This document shows positions 10,174-18,014 of a stretch of DNA of 64,000 bases, piece by piece (position 1 is the stretch's first letter; every line of letters starts with the position of its first letter). This DNA comes from Agrococcus sp. Marseille-Q4369 (lineage in GTDB: Bacteria > Actinomycetota > Actinomycetes > Actinomycetales > Microbacteriaceae): contig NZ_CP070501.1 of assembly GCF_018308945.1 (NCBI RefSeq), positions 868,001 through 932,000 of the forward strand, written 5' to 3'. The position numbers were made by a program, and so were the translations under genes. The notes beneath the pieces were generated by a model that saw only the letters and a list, made by a program, of their open reading frames with translations, was not told the DNA's origin and searched no databases.

Positions 10174-11327
10174 CAGAACCCGCAGACCATGGGGTCGGCT
10201 GTCATCGGGTCGGCGCACGGGTCGGCGGCTCCGGGCACGAACTGCAGCACGGCATCCCCCTCCGAGAGCCCTGCGCGCACCTCGACCATGCGCCCGTCGC
10301 TGAGCCCGAGCTCGACGGGCACCTCCTCCGGCTCGCCGTCGGCGCCGGGCCGGTAGGCGATGCCGGTCTCGGCGCTGCCGAGCACGGCGGTCGTCGGCAG
10401 CAGCAGCACGTCGCTCGCCGAGCCCGCGCTCAGCTCGACCTTCGCGGCGAGGCCGACGAAGACGCGCACGTCGCTCGGCACCGCGCACGTGAGCGTCGCG
10501 CTCGCGCCGGTCGTGATCTGCTCGCCGGCCGGCTGGGCGATCCTGACCGAGCCGCACTCGAACGGCGCGGGCCCGCCGTCGATCGTGACGGTCGCCGACT
10601 CGGGCTGCGTCGTGAGCCGGTACTGCTCTGCCGCGCCGAGGCTCGCGCGCACGACGTGCTCGGGCGGCTGCACGGCGCCGGTCTCCCCCGCGACGTCGAC
10701 GCTCTGGCCGACGAGCACGGCGAAGCCCGTGAGCGTGCCGGCGGCGGGCGCGACGATGCTGTGCACGCGCGCGGTGGGCGGCGGCACGGTGCCGTCGGCT
10801 GCGGGCGCGCCCTGCGTCTCGACGCGCACCGTGTAGAGCACGTCGCCCGCGGCGACCTGCGCGCCGTCCGCGGCGCTCACGCGCGCGACGGTGCCCGAGT
10901 GGGTCGAGCGCACCGGCACCGCCTCGACCGGCACGATCATGCCCTCGATCGAGACGGCGTTCTCGACCGAGCCGCGCTCGACCGTCGCGAGCGGCTCCTC
11001 GAACGCGGCGCCGGGCGCGAAGCCGTCGTCGGCGCTCACCGCCTCGACGTCGGGGAAGAACGCGAGCTTGACGAGCGCGATCGCGATCGCCGCGCCGACG
11101 GCGAGCTTGAGCACCGGCAGCACCCACGTGCGCCACGCGCCCGGGCCGCGAGCCGCGCGCTCCGCCTTCCGCAGCCGCGAGCGCTCGAGCTGCTCGAGCC
11201 TCGCCTGCCGCTTCGCGGCCGCTCGCGCCTCGCGCTGCGAGGGCTGGCGATGCACGGGGGCCTCGCCGTGCAGCGGCGGCGGCACGGCCGCGGGCTCGAC
11301 GGGGGCGGTCTGGTCCTGCTCGGGCAC
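10173..11327 (-). CDS. HlyD/MacA-like membrane fusion (adaptor) protein
   Basis: A 384-residue adaptor. The N-terminal 65 residues are cytoplasmic, proline-rich and then strongly basic, with a run of Arg/Lys/Ala. One membrane helix follows (about 69-90). The outside part holds a split biotinyl-lipoyl-like region (VPVRSTHSGTVARVSAADGAQVAAGDVLY, cited here only as a landmark near 135-165) and beta-barrel domains. Four cysteines lie outside, two of them close to the C-terminus. In Gram-positive bacteria such MacA-like proteins assist a MacB-type ATPase and permease. GTG 11327 has an AGAGGA ribosome site. It heads the operon, with TAGCGT about 55 bp upstream as a possible -10. Confidence 0.85.
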   Translation of the reverse strand: MPEQDQTAPVEPAAVPPPLHGEAPVHRQPSQREARAAAKRQARLEQLERSRLRKAERAARGPGAWRTWVLPVLKLAVGAAIAIALVKLAFFPDVEAVSADDGFAPGAAFEEPLATVERGSVENAVSIEGMIVPVEAVPVRSTHSGTVARVSAADGAQVAAGDVLYTVRVETQGAPAADGTVPPPTARVHSIVAPAAGTLTGFAVLVGQSVDVAGETGAVQPPEHVVRASLGAAEQYRLTTQPESATVTIDGGPAPFECGSVRIAQPAGEQITTGASATLTCAVPSDVRVFVGLAAKVELSAGSASDVLLLPTTAVLGSAETGIAYRPGADGEPEEVPVELGLSDGRMVEVRAGLSEGDAVLQFVPGAADPCADPMTADPMVCGF

Positions 11328-11440
11328 GGCGGCGTCCTCTCGGGCGGGGCGGCGCGCATCCGTTGCGTGCCCTCGCTCGTCACGCTAGGGCACGCGAGCG
11401 CGCTCGCCCCTCCCCCTCGAGGATGATCTCGACGTGTCGG

Positions 11441-11581
11441 CTACGCCTCGATGACGACCGGCACGATCATCGGGCGGCGGCGGATGCGCGTGCCCACCCA
11501 GCGGCCGACCGTGCGGCGCACGACCTGCTGGAACTGGTGCTGGTCGCGCACGCCATGCTCGCCGGCCTCGGCGAGCGCCTT
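11441..11581. repeat. direct repeat, distal copy (rnj 3' end)
   Basis: A 141-bp direct repeat of 12673-12813 with four mismatches, at plus-strand offsets of about 40, 91, 113 and 128. It marks the outer edge of the lower-GC insert behind rnj. The two copies lie 1232 bp apart, so recombination between them would delete the insert and restore an intact rnj end. Confidence 0.95.
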
Positions 11582-11641
11582 CGCGAGGACGACAAGGTCT
11601 TCGACCCTTTCGCCGCAAGATCTTCGAGGGCTCGCCGAGGC
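11582..11641. repeat. inverted segment inside the rnj tail fragment
   Basis: On the plus strand this segment contains GAGGACGACAAGGTCTTCGA followed by a CGCC..AAGATC..GCTCGC..GAGG pattern. In rnj that order is found on the minus (coding) strand, as the codons for EDDKVFD..RPKIVKALAEA. The flanks on both sides are in direct orientation, so the segment looks flipped in place. The end nearest 11641 also forms an inverted repeat with GGCCTCGGCGAGCGCCT at about 11564-11580. Confidence 0.75.
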
Positions 11642-11782
11642 GGGCCGACGATGGCCTTCGTCGTCCGCGACTCGAGTGCGACGATTGTCCGACCAAGAAA
11701 GCTGCGCAGAAAAGAACATTGCGGGAGTCGCATCGGCCGACTACGTTCTGGAGGTACCCACGAGTTCGACGATCGGAAAGAC

Positions 11783-12379
11783 ATGCGCTCCTTGGCGCGA
11801 CTGACAGCAGTTCTCACTATTGTTGCTGGATTCATCGGAGGTGTGAGTCAAGCGCCCGGCCCCCAGCAGCTCGACGTTGCAGATGACTCAGGGATCGTAG
11901 CTCCGAACATATTTCTCGACCCGTGGGAAACGCTGCAATGCCGCAAGGGCAATACCGGCTTCACTGTCCACGACTACTACGACTTTTACCAGCAGGAGTA
12001 TGTCTCTTTGCGCTGCGGGAGCCACAACGACTCGACGAGCACGGGCTCGGGTTGGGTGCACATCGAGGCGAGGCACTACGAGGACTGGCAGGCTCTGCTC
12101 GATAGATGTCGCGCAGAAAACGGATGCTTCGATCCGACCGTGCATTGGGACGACGTGATGAATTTGTCCATCCAGGCGGCGCTGGAGGCACAGCTGCAGG
12201 TGGTGCCGCGGGCCTCGAACCAGACTGCTTGCTATGCGACCGAAGTGTGGCTGAATTCGGATCCAATCGTCGTCTACTATCCTGCCATCGTTCTCTCGAC
12301 CAATCGAGGCGGCTCGGCGGACGATCCGCAGAACATCATAACGGCGTACTTCTCCACTTCGGACAGCACACCGTGCTGA
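11783..12379 (+). CDS. secreted cysteine-rich protein of unknown function (insert cargo)
   Basis: A 198-residue protein with a signal peptide (MRSLARLTAVLTIVAGFIGG, likely cleavage after about residue 22-25). The mature part is acidic and aromatic-rich, with seven cysteines near residues 53, 78, 109, 115, 150 and the C-terminus (last residue 198), suggesting disulfides outside the cell. I do not recognise a family. ATG 11783 has a GGAAAG ribosome site about 5 nt upstream and is the only start that gives a signal peptide; the frame stays open upstream only through the antisense of the rnj fragment. Base composition is clearly lower in GC than its neighbours (52-63% in two lines I counted). Its stop overlaps the next gene by one base. 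Confidence 0.75.
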   Translation: MRSLARLTAVLTIVAGFIGGVSQAPGPQQLDVADDSGIVAPNIFLDPWETLQCRKGNTGFTVHDYYDFYQQEYVSLRCGSHNDSTSTGSGWVHIEARHYEDWQALLDRCRAENGCFDPTVHWDDVMNLSIQAALEAQLQVVPRASNQTACYATEVWLNSDPIVVYYPAIVLSTNRGGSADDPQNIITAYFSTSDSTPC

Positions 12380-12666
12380 TGAGCGATTCTCCCGCCCGCG
12401 AGGTCGAGATCGCAGTCGACTACGGAGTACGCTGGCCAGTCAAGGTTGATCACATGTACACGTCCGAGATTCGGCGCCTACTCGATCCGGCGACGATCGA
12501 TGAGCTCAGCCATCTAGCCGAATGGTGGCATGAAGCCTTCGCTGCCACCCCAGATAACTTCGCACACCCCGCTCCCGACGCGGTCATCGACGAGTGGCGG
12601 CGCCGGCTCGACCACGCCAGAGCCACGCTGCAGCGTGATCTCGGACCTGGGTTCATCGTCGCCTGA
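12379..12666 (+). CDS. small acidic cytosolic protein paired with the secreted protein
   Basis: A 95-residue protein with no signal peptide or membrane helix. It starts at ATG 12379, sharing one base with the preceding stop codon (TGATG), so the two are translated together. It opens with a short beta-like stretch (VEIAVDYGVRWPVKV) and continues as acidic, Trp-rich helices (LAEWWHEAF, DEWRRRLDHARATLQRDLG). The DYG-x-WP opening resembles small uncharacterised actinobacterial proteins I remember only loosely, so I give no family name. Pairing with a secreted cysteine-rich protein suggests an immunity-like or chaperone role, which is inference. It ends 6 bp before the rnj stop codon, convergently. 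Confidence 0.7.
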   Translation: MSDSPAREVEIAVDYGVRWPVKVDHMYTSEIRRLLDPATIDELSHLAEWWHEAFAATPDNFAHPAPDAVIDEWRRRLDHARATLQRDLGPGFIVA

Positions 12667-12672
12667 TGGAAC

Positions 12673-12813
12673 CTACGCCTCGATGACGACCGGCACGATC
12701 ATCGGGCGGCGACGGATGCGCGTGCCCACCCAGCGGCCGACCGTGCGGCGCACGACCTGCTGGTACTGGTGCTGGTCGCGCACGCCCTGCTCGCCGGCCT
12801 CCGCGAGCGCCTT
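12673..12813. repeat. direct repeat, proximal copy (rnj 3' end)
   Basis: This is the copy of the 141-bp repeat that forms the functional end of rnj, including its TAG stop at 12673-12675. It pairs with 11441-11581. Confidence 0.95.
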
Positions 12814-14346
12814 GACGATCTTCGGGCGGATGTCGTCGAAGACCTTGTCGTCCTCGGCGAAGCCGCGCGCGTGGATCTCGGGGCCGACGATGACCTTGCC
12901 GGTCTGCGGCTCGAGCGCGACGAAGATCGAGATGAAGCCCTCCTCGGCGAGGATGCGGCGGTCCTTGAGGTCGGCCTCGTCGATGCGGCCGACGGACGAG
13001 CCGTCGACGTAGACGAAGCCGATCTCGAGCTGGCCCGAGACCGTCACCTCGCCGTCGCGCAGGTCCCACACGGTGCCGTTCTCGCCGACGAACGCTCGGT
13101 CGCGCGGCACGCCGGTGTCGATCGCGAGCGACGCCGCGGCGTGCAGGTGGCGGTACTCGCCGTGCACCGGCACGACGTTCCGCGGCTTGAGGATGTTGTA
13201 GCAGTACAGCAGCTCGCCCGCCGAGGCGTGGCCCGAGACGTGCACCTTCGCCGAGCCCTTGTGCACGACCTTCGCCCCGAGCTGCATGAGCCCGTTGATG
13301 ACGCGGAAGACGGCGTTCTCGTTGCCGGGGATGAGGCTCGAGGCGAGGATGACGGTGTCGCCCTCGCCGACCTCGATGCGGTGCTCGCCGTTGACGATGC
13401 GGCTCAGCACCGCCATCGGCTCGCCCTGCGAGCCGGTCGACATGAAGACGACCTGCTCGCGCGGCATGTTCTCGGCCTCCTTCTGGCTCACCACGACGCC
13501 GTCGGGCACCTTGAGGTAGCCGAGGTCGGCCGCGATGCCCATGTTGCGCACCATCGAGCGGCCGACGAACGCGACCTTGCGGCCGTTCTCGTGCGCCGCG
13601 TCGAGCACCTGCTGCACGCGGTGCACGTGGCTCGAGAAGGAGGCGACGACGACGAGCCCGGAGGTCTTCGCGATCACCTGCGAGATGACGGGGCCGATCT
13701 CGCGCTCGGGCGCCGTGAACCCCGGGACGTCGGCGTTCGTCGAGTCGACCAGGAACGCATCCACGCCCTCCTCGCCGAGCCGCGCGAACGCGCGCAGGTC
13801 GGTGATGCGGTCGTCGAGCGGCAGCTGGTCCATCTTGAAGTCGCCCGTGTGGAGCACGAGGCCCGCGCTCGTGCGGATCGCGACGGCGAGGGCGTCGGGG
13901 ATCGAGTGGTTGACGGCGACGAACTCGGTCTCGAACGGGCCGAGCTGCTCGACGTCGCCCTCCCTCACCGTGTGGGTGTAGGGCTTGATGCGGTGCTCCT
14001 TGAGCTTCGCCTCGACGAGCGCGAGGGTGAGCTGCGAGCCGAGCAGGGGGATGTCGGCCTTGAGGCGCAAGAGGTAGGGCACGGCGCCGATGTGGTCCTC
14101 GTGGCCGTGCGTGAGCACGACGGCGACGATGTCGTCGAGGCGGTCGCGGATGGGACCGAAGTCGGGCAGCACGAGGTCGACGCCCGGCTGGTGCTCCTCG
14201 GGGAAGAGCACGCCGCAGTCGACGATGAGCAGCTTGCCGTCCTGCTCGTACACCGTCATGTTGCGGCCGACCTCGCCGAGGCCGCCGAGCGGGAAGAAGC
14301 GGAGGGTGCCCGTCGCGAGCGCGGGGGGCTGGGTGATGGCCGTCAA
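12673..14346 (-). CDS. rnj: Ribonuclease J
   Basis: RNase J is a metallo-beta-lactamase-fold exo/endoribonuclease for mRNA decay and rRNA maturation. The 557-residue protein has the zinc motif HGHEDH (about residues 80-85) in the first beta-lactamase part, the beta-CASP region with STGSQGEP and the C-terminal RNase J domain. A TTG start at 14346 is supported by AAGGAGG about 4 nt upstream. The final 244 bp are duplicated 1.2 kb downstream, and the 3' end borders the lower-GC insert, so its last codons may derive from a recombination event. Position next to dapA is conserved in actinomycetes. Confidence 0.96.
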   Translation of the reverse strand: MTAITQPPALATGTLRFFPLGGLGEVGRNMTVYEQDGKLLIVDCGVLFPEEHQPGVDLVLPDFGPIRDRLDDIVAVVLTHGHEDHIGAVPYLLRLKADIPLLGSQLTLALVEAKLKEHRIKPYTHTVREGDVEQLGPFETEFVAVNHSIPDALAVAIRTSAGLVLHTGDFKMDQLPLDDRITDLRAFARLGEEGVDAFLVDSTNADVPGFTAPEREIGPVISQVIAKTSGLVVVASFSSHVHRVQQVLDAAHENGRKVAFVGRSMVRNMGIAADLGYLKVPDGVVVSQKEAENMPREQVVFMSTGSQGEPMAVLSRIVNGEHRIEVGEGDTVILASSLIPGNENAVFRVINGLMQLGAKVVHKGSAKVHVSGHASAGELLYCYNILKPRNVVPVHGEYRHLHAAASLAIDTGVPRDRAFVGENGTVWDLRDGEVTVSGQLEIGFVYVDGSSVGRIDEADLKDRRILAEEGFISIFVALEPQTGKVIVGPEIHARGFAEDDKVFDDIRPKIVKALAEAGEQGVRDQHQYQQVVRRTVGRWVGTRIRRRPMIVPVVIEA

Positions 14347-14449
14347 GGGGCCTCCTTCATATGCGGCTCGCGTGTGGCGAGCGGATGTGGGGTGCGCGCT
14401 CCTCGCGCGCGGGAAGATCTGGGGTGGATGCGGTCACGGGCTCGCGCGC

Positions 14450-15421
14450 TCAGCGCGTCGTGCCGTGCACCTTCGGCAGGGCGCCGCCAGCGGCGGCGTT
14501 GCGGTCGGGGCGGAAGCGGCTTAGGTCGAGGCCGTCGACGCCCGTGACGAGCGCGAGCTCGTCCTCGATGAGGGCCGCCTCGGCGTCTTCGGGGCCGACG
14601 AGCGGCAGGCGCACGCGCGGGCTGCCGATGCGGCCGAGCCCGTGCAGGATGTACTTCGTCGAGACTGTGCCGGGCACGTGCGTCATCGTCGCGCGCACGA
14701 GCGGCTCGAGCGCCTGGTGCTGCGCCTGCGCGGTGTGCAGGTCGCCCGCGTTCACGGCGTCGACGATCGTGCGGTACGGCTTGGGCGCGATGTTCGCGGT
14801 GACGCCGATGAGGCCCGACGCGCCGATCGCGAGGTGCGGGAGCACGTTCGCGTCGTCGCCCGAGAAGTAGAGCAGGTCGGTCTGGTTCAGCACGCGGCTC
14901 ACCTCGGCGAAGTCGCCCTTGGCGTCCTTCACCGCGAGGATGTTCGGGTGCTTCGCCGCCCGCAGGAGCGTCTCGTAGCGGATCGGGATGCCCGAGCGGC
15001 CGGGGATGTCGTAGAGGATGACCGGCAGGTCGGTCGCGTCGGCGATGAGCCGGAAGTGCGTGAGCACGCCCGCCTGCGTGGGCTTGTTGTAGTACGGCGT
15101 GACGATCATGACGCCGTCGGCGCCCGCTCGCTCGGCCTGGCGGTAGAGGTCGATCGCGTGCGCGGTCTCGTTCGAGCCGCCGCCCTGGATGACCTTCGCG
15201 CGGTCGCCCGCGACGGCCTTCGCGACCTCGACGAGCCGGATCTTCTCCGGGTCGGTGAGCGTCGACGTCTCGCCGGTCGTGCCGGAGACGACGATGCCGT
15301 CGGCGCCGTGCGTCACGACGTCGTCGATGAGCCGCTCGACGTCGTCCCAGTCGACCTCGCCGTCCGCCGAGAACGGCGTCACGAGCGCGACGAGCACCTG
15401 GCCGAAGGGATTGGGATTCAC
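14450..15421 (-). CDS. dapA: 4-hydroxy-tetrahydrodipicolinate synthase
   Basis: DapA condenses aspartate semialdehyde and pyruvate in the first committed step of lysine and diaminopimelate synthesis. The 323-residue TIM-barrel protein shows GTTGETSTLT (about 44-53), the tyrosine region VTPYYNKPTQAG (about 137-148) and the Schiff-base lysine segment ILAVKDAKGD (about 176-185). It starts at a GTG 6 nt after TAGCCT, a hexamer that overlaps the dfrA stop codon. It can therefore be transcribed independently of thyA-dfrA. It lies between dfrA and rnj. Confidence 0.96.
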   Translation of the reverse strand: MNPNPFGQVLVALVTPFSADGEVDWDDVERLIDDVVTHGADGIVVSGTTGETSTLTDPEKIRLVEVAKAVAGDRAKVIQGGGSNETAHAIDLYRQAERAGADGVMIVTPYYNKPTQAGVLTHFRLIADATDLPVILYDIPGRSGIPIRYETLLRAAKHPNILAVKDAKGDFAEVSRVLNQTDLLYFSGDDANVLPHLAIGASGLIGVTANIAPKPYRTIVDAVNAGDLHTAQAQHQALEPLVRATMTHVPGTVSTKYILHGLGRIGSPRVRLPLVGPEDAEAALIEDELALVTGVDGLDLSRFRPDRNAAAGGALPKVHGTTR

Positions 15422-15427
15422 CCGACC

Positions 15428-15433
15428 AGGCTA
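15428..15433 (-). promoter_or_regulatory. -10 element of dapA, overlapping the dfrA stop codon
   Basis: TAGCCT on the minus strand ends 6 nt before GTG 15421. Its first three bases are the dfrA TAG stop codon, so promoter and stop are shared. Confidence 0.5.
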
Positions 15434-15955
15434 CCGTGCCTGCCGCGAGCCCGTCCCCGGTGCGCGCTCGAGGGTGCGGTACGCGAACCGCAGCCCGCTG
15501 CGGCTCTCGTGCCACCCCTCGGCCGGATCGCGCGCGACCTCGTGCCATGACGCATCCGGGGTCGGCGCTGTCGTGTCGCCCGTCGCGTCGAGCTCGATGT
15601 CGGTGATCTCGAGCCGGTCGGCACGCGCCATCGCCTCGCGGTAGACGCGGCCGCCGCCGACGATCCACACCTCGTCGTCGAGCGCGAGCGCCACGGCGAG
15701 CGCTTCGTCGAGGCTCGAGACGACGCGCGCGCCGGGCGCGTCGAAGTCGCCGCTCGAGGTGATGACGATGTTGTCGCGCCCCAGCAGCGGCCGGTAGCGC
15801 GCGGGGAACGACTCCCACGTGCGTCGGCCCATCACGACCGGGTGGCCCATGGTGATCGCCTTGAAGCGCGCCATGTCCTCGGGGAGCGACCACGGCATGT
15901 CGCCCGCGTCGCCGATGACGCCGCCGCGCGCCTGCGCCCAGATCATGCCGATCAT
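15431..15955 (-). CDS. dfrA: Dihydrofolate reductase
   Basis: DHFR regenerates tetrahydrofolate with NADPH, which is needed because ThyA oxidises the cofactor. The 174-residue protein shows IWAQARGGVIG, MPWSLPEDMARFK and MGRRTWESFP in the first 52 residues, with the catalytic acid in PEDM at about residue 27. The NADPH site VWIVGGGRVY lies near 96-105. Its ATG shares one base with the thyA stop (TGATG), so the two are coupled. Its stop codon doubles as part of the dapA -10 hexamer. Confidence 0.95.
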   Translation of the reverse strand: MIGMIWAQARGGVIGDAGDMPWSLPEDMARFKAITMGHPVVMGRRTWESFPARYRPLLGRDNIVITSSGDFDAPGARVVSSLDEALAVALALDDEVWIVGGGRVYREAMARADRLEITDIELDATGDTTAPTPDASWHEVARDPAEGWHESRSGLRFAYRTLERAPGTGSRQAR

Positions 15956-16785
15956 CAGACCGCGACCGGCGCCTTGATGCCCGGGTGGTGCTCGTAGCCG
16001 ACGACCTCGAAGTCTTCGAGCTCGTAGTCGAGGATGCTGTCGGGCCGGCGGCGGATGCGCAGGGTCGGGAGCGGGTACGGCTCGCGTGAGAGCTGCCGCT
16101 CTACTTGCTCGACGTGGTTGTCGTAGACGTGGCAGTCGCCGCCCGTCCACACGAAGTCGCCGACCTCGAGGCCGGTCTGCTGCGCGACCATGTGCGTCAG
16201 GAGCGCGTAGCTCGCGATGTTAAACGGCACCCCGAGGAACATGTCGGCCGAGCGCTGGTAGAGCTGGCACGAGAGCCGGCCGTCGGTCACGTCGAACTGG
16301 AAGAACGCGTGGCACGGCGCGAGGGCCATGTCGGGGATGTCGGCGGGGTTCCAGGCCGAGACGATGTGCCGGCGCGAGTCGGGGTTCGAGCGGATCGACT
16401 CGACGACCTGGGCGATCTGGTCGATCGTGCCGCCGTCGCGGTCGGGCCACGAGCGCCACTGCACCCCGTAGACCGGGCCGAGCTCTCCATCCGCGTCCGC
16501 CCACTCGTCCCAGATGGTGACGCCGCGCTCCTGCAGCCAGCGCACGTTCGATTCGCCGCGCAGGAACCACAGCAGCTCGAGCGCGATCGACTTGAAGTGC
16601 ACGCGCTTCGTGGTGATGAGCGGGAAGCCCTCAGAGAGGTCGAAGCGCAGCTGCCGGCCGAACACCGAGCGGGTGCCGGTGCCGGTGCGGTCGCCCTTGT
16701 GCTTGCCGTTCGCCATCACGTCGGCGAGCAGGGCCTCGTAGGGGTGTGCGGTCACGGTGCCTTGGGTCACGGTGCCTTCCCTCAT
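15955..16785 (-). CDS. thyA: Thymidylate synthase
   Basis: ThyA methylates dUMP to dTMP using methylene-tetrahydrofolate. The 276-residue protein contains the catalytic cysteine in [10 protein letters not shown] (C158), the folate/dUMP regions [11 protein letters not shown] (33-43) and [12 protein letters not shown] (185-196), and [12 protein letters not shown]. The ATG at 16785 has an AGGAGG ribosome site and overlaps the upstream gene's stop by 4 bp (ATGA). A 10-residue extension rich in Thr and Gly precedes the usual start region. It is the first of the thyA-dfrA pair. Confidence 0.97.
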   Translation of the reverse strand: MREGTVTQGTVTAHPYEALLADVMANGKHKGDRTGTGTRSVFGRQLRFDLSEGFPLITTKRVHFKSIALELLWFLRGESNVRWLQERGVTIWDEWADADGELGPVYGVQWRSWPDRDGGTIDQIAQVVESIRSNPDSRRHIVSAWNPADIPDMALAPCHAFFQFDVTDGRLSCQLYQRSADMFLGVPFNIASYALLTHMVAQQTGLEVGDFVWTGGDCHVYDNHVEQVERQLSREPYPLPTLRIRRRPDSILDYELEDFEVVGYEHHPGIKAPVAV

Positions 16786-17261
16786 GGTGCCTCCTGGGGT
16801 GCCGTCTTCCGGAGCGAGAGCGCCTTGCGCGCCGCCATGCGCGCGCGGCGACGGTCGCGCGCGGCGTCGTAGGCCATCGAGAGCCGCAACCACGACTGCC
16901 ACGACTCGGGATGCGCCTCGACATCGGCCTTCGCGACCGGGAACGCGCCCTCGGCCGCCTCGCGGTCGGCGCGGCCCGAGGGCGTGCCGGGCAGCGGCTG
17001 CGGCATGCCGCCGGCGACCTCGAGCTCGCGCACCGCGCGGTCGAGCTGCACGCCGAAGACGACCTCGCGCGCGAGCGCCCACGCGCCGATGAGGAAGAAG
17101 ATGATGAGGGCGGCGCCGACAGCGATCGCGAGCGGCTGCCCGGTGGCGATGAACTGCACGGCGCGGCTGCCGGCGAGCACGACGTAGAGCGCGAGCACGG
17201 CCGCCATCGCGAGCGCGAAGCCCTTCCTCGCGCTCGTGCGCGCCGCAGGCCGATCGGTCAC
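16782..17261 (-). CDS. membrane-anchored protein with helical C-terminal repeat
   Basis: A 159-residue protein with two membrane helices (about 14-34 and 47-68). A cytoplasmic C-terminal part follows, in which [29 protein letters not shown] (about 118-146, landmark only) looks like a TPR-type helix pair. Function is unknown. It overlaps dapB by 4 bp on one side and thyA by 4 bp on the other, so it is an embedded member of the dapB-thyA-dfrA operon. Similar small proteins at this position are, to my knowledge, common in Microbacteriaceae. Confidence 0.8.
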   Translation of the reverse strand: MTDRPAARTSARKGFALAMAAVLALYVVLAGSRAVQFIATGQPLAIAVGAALIIFFLIGAWALAREVVFGVQLDRAVRELEVAGGMPQPLPGTPSGRADREAAEGAFPVAKADVEAHPESWQSWLRLSMAYDAARDRRRARMAARKALSLRKTAPQEAP

Positions 17262-17962
17262 GAGAGCCCCAGCAGGTCACCGATGCCGACGGTCACGCCG
17301 GGCTGCGCGTCGGCGCGGAGCGCGAGCAGGATCCCGGCGGCGTACGAGTCGCTCGAGGTCGTGTCGTGGCGGATCGTGAGCGTCTCGCCCGTCCCGCCGA
17401 AGACGACCTCCTGGCGCGCGACGACGCCGGGCAGCCGCAGCGCGTGCACCGGCACACCCGCGATCACGGTGCCCCGGCCAGGCTCGTCAGGGGTCGCGGG
17501 CACGAAGCCGCGCACCGCGCCGATCGCCTCGGCGGTGCGCGTCGCCGTGCCGCTCGGGGCGTCGCGCTTGCGGTCGTGGTGCGCCTCGACGACCTCGACG
17601 GCGGTGAAGTGCCGCGCGGCGATCGTGGCGAGGTGCGTCTCGAGCACGCTGCCGAGCGAGAAGTTGGGGACGATGCGGATGCGCTCGGCGCCTCGGGCGC
17701 GGAGGGCCTCGATGCGCTCCTCGGTCCAGCCGCTCGTCGCGACGACGACGGGCACGCCCGCGTCGAGCGCCGCGTCGACGAGCTGCTGGCTCGCGCCGAG
17801 CACGGTCGCGTCGAAGACGACGTCGATCCCGTCGAGCTCGAGCCCCTCGCGCACGTCGAGCTCGACCGGCTCGAGGTCGCCGGCGTCGCGCACGAGCCGC
17901 AGTGCGAGGGATCCGAGACTGCCGGTCGCGCCCGCGATCCCGATGCGCCTCGTCGATGCCAT
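17258..17962 (-). CDS. dapB: 4-hydroxy-tetrahydrodipicolinate reductase
   Basis: DapB reduces the product of DapA in the lysine/diaminopimelate pathway. The 234-residue protein has the Rossmann motif [10 protein letters not shown] (about 6-15), the [10 protein letters not shown] segment and the substrate motif [15 protein letters not shown] (about 145-159). The family usually has EIHHxxKxDAPSGTA there. ATG 17962 is chosen over an upstream start at 18028 because the Rossmann motif then sits at the usual place and TAGGCT lies 7 nt before it. Confidence 0.95.
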   Translation of the reverse strand: MASTRRIGIAGATGSLGSLALRLVRDAGDLEPVELDVREGLELDGIDVVFDATVLGASQQLVDAALDAGVPVVVATSGWTEERIEALRARGAERIRIVPNFSLGSVLETHLATIAARHFTAVEVVEAHHDRKRDAPSGTATRTAEAIGAVRGFVPATPDEPGRGTVIAGVPVHALRLPGVVARQEVVFGGTGETLTIRHDTTSSDSYAAGILLALRADAQPGVTVGIGDLLGLS

Positions 17963-17969
17963 GCACTCC

Positions 17970-17975
17970 AGCCTA
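17970..17975 (-). promoter_or_regulatory. -10 element of dapB
   Basis: TAGGCT on the minus strand ends 7 nt before ATG 17962. It lies 27 bp from the opposite-facing GNAT -10 hexamer. Confidence 0.5.
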
Positions 17976-18002
17976 CGGCGCGGGCCGGTCGCGCAGCGCC
18001 CG

Positions 18003-18008
18003 TACAGT
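18003..18008 (+). promoter_or_regulatory. -10 element of the GNAT gene
   Basis: TACAGT ends 6 nt before GTG 18015, matching the leaderless pattern and supporting that start. Confidence 0.5.
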
Positions 18009-18014
18009 GGGCTG

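Larger units (their letters stand above)
11441..11684 (-). pseudogene. duplicated and rearranged 3' end of rnj
   Basis: This stretch matches the last 244 bp of rnj (12673-12916) in the same orientation. Bases 11441-11581 differ from 12673-12813 at only four positions and keep the reading frame to the TAG stop (ending RRRPMIVPVVIEA). Bases 11642-11684 also match in direct orientation but with more changes (VALE..TTKAIVGP against VALEPQTGKVIVGP). The roughly 60 bp between them, 11582-11641, matches the same part of rnj only when reversed. No start codon or 5' part is present, so it is a non-functional fragment. Confidence 0.85.

Noticed and set aside
11363-11782. N-terminal extension of the secreted protein in the same frame
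   Set aside because: This part is the antisense of the rnj fragment and intergenic DNA. Starting at ATG 11783 gives a signal peptide and a ribosome site.
11685-12672. Insertion sequence or prophage
   Set aside because: No transposase, integrase, terminal inverted repeats or phage gene is visible; only two cargo genes are present.
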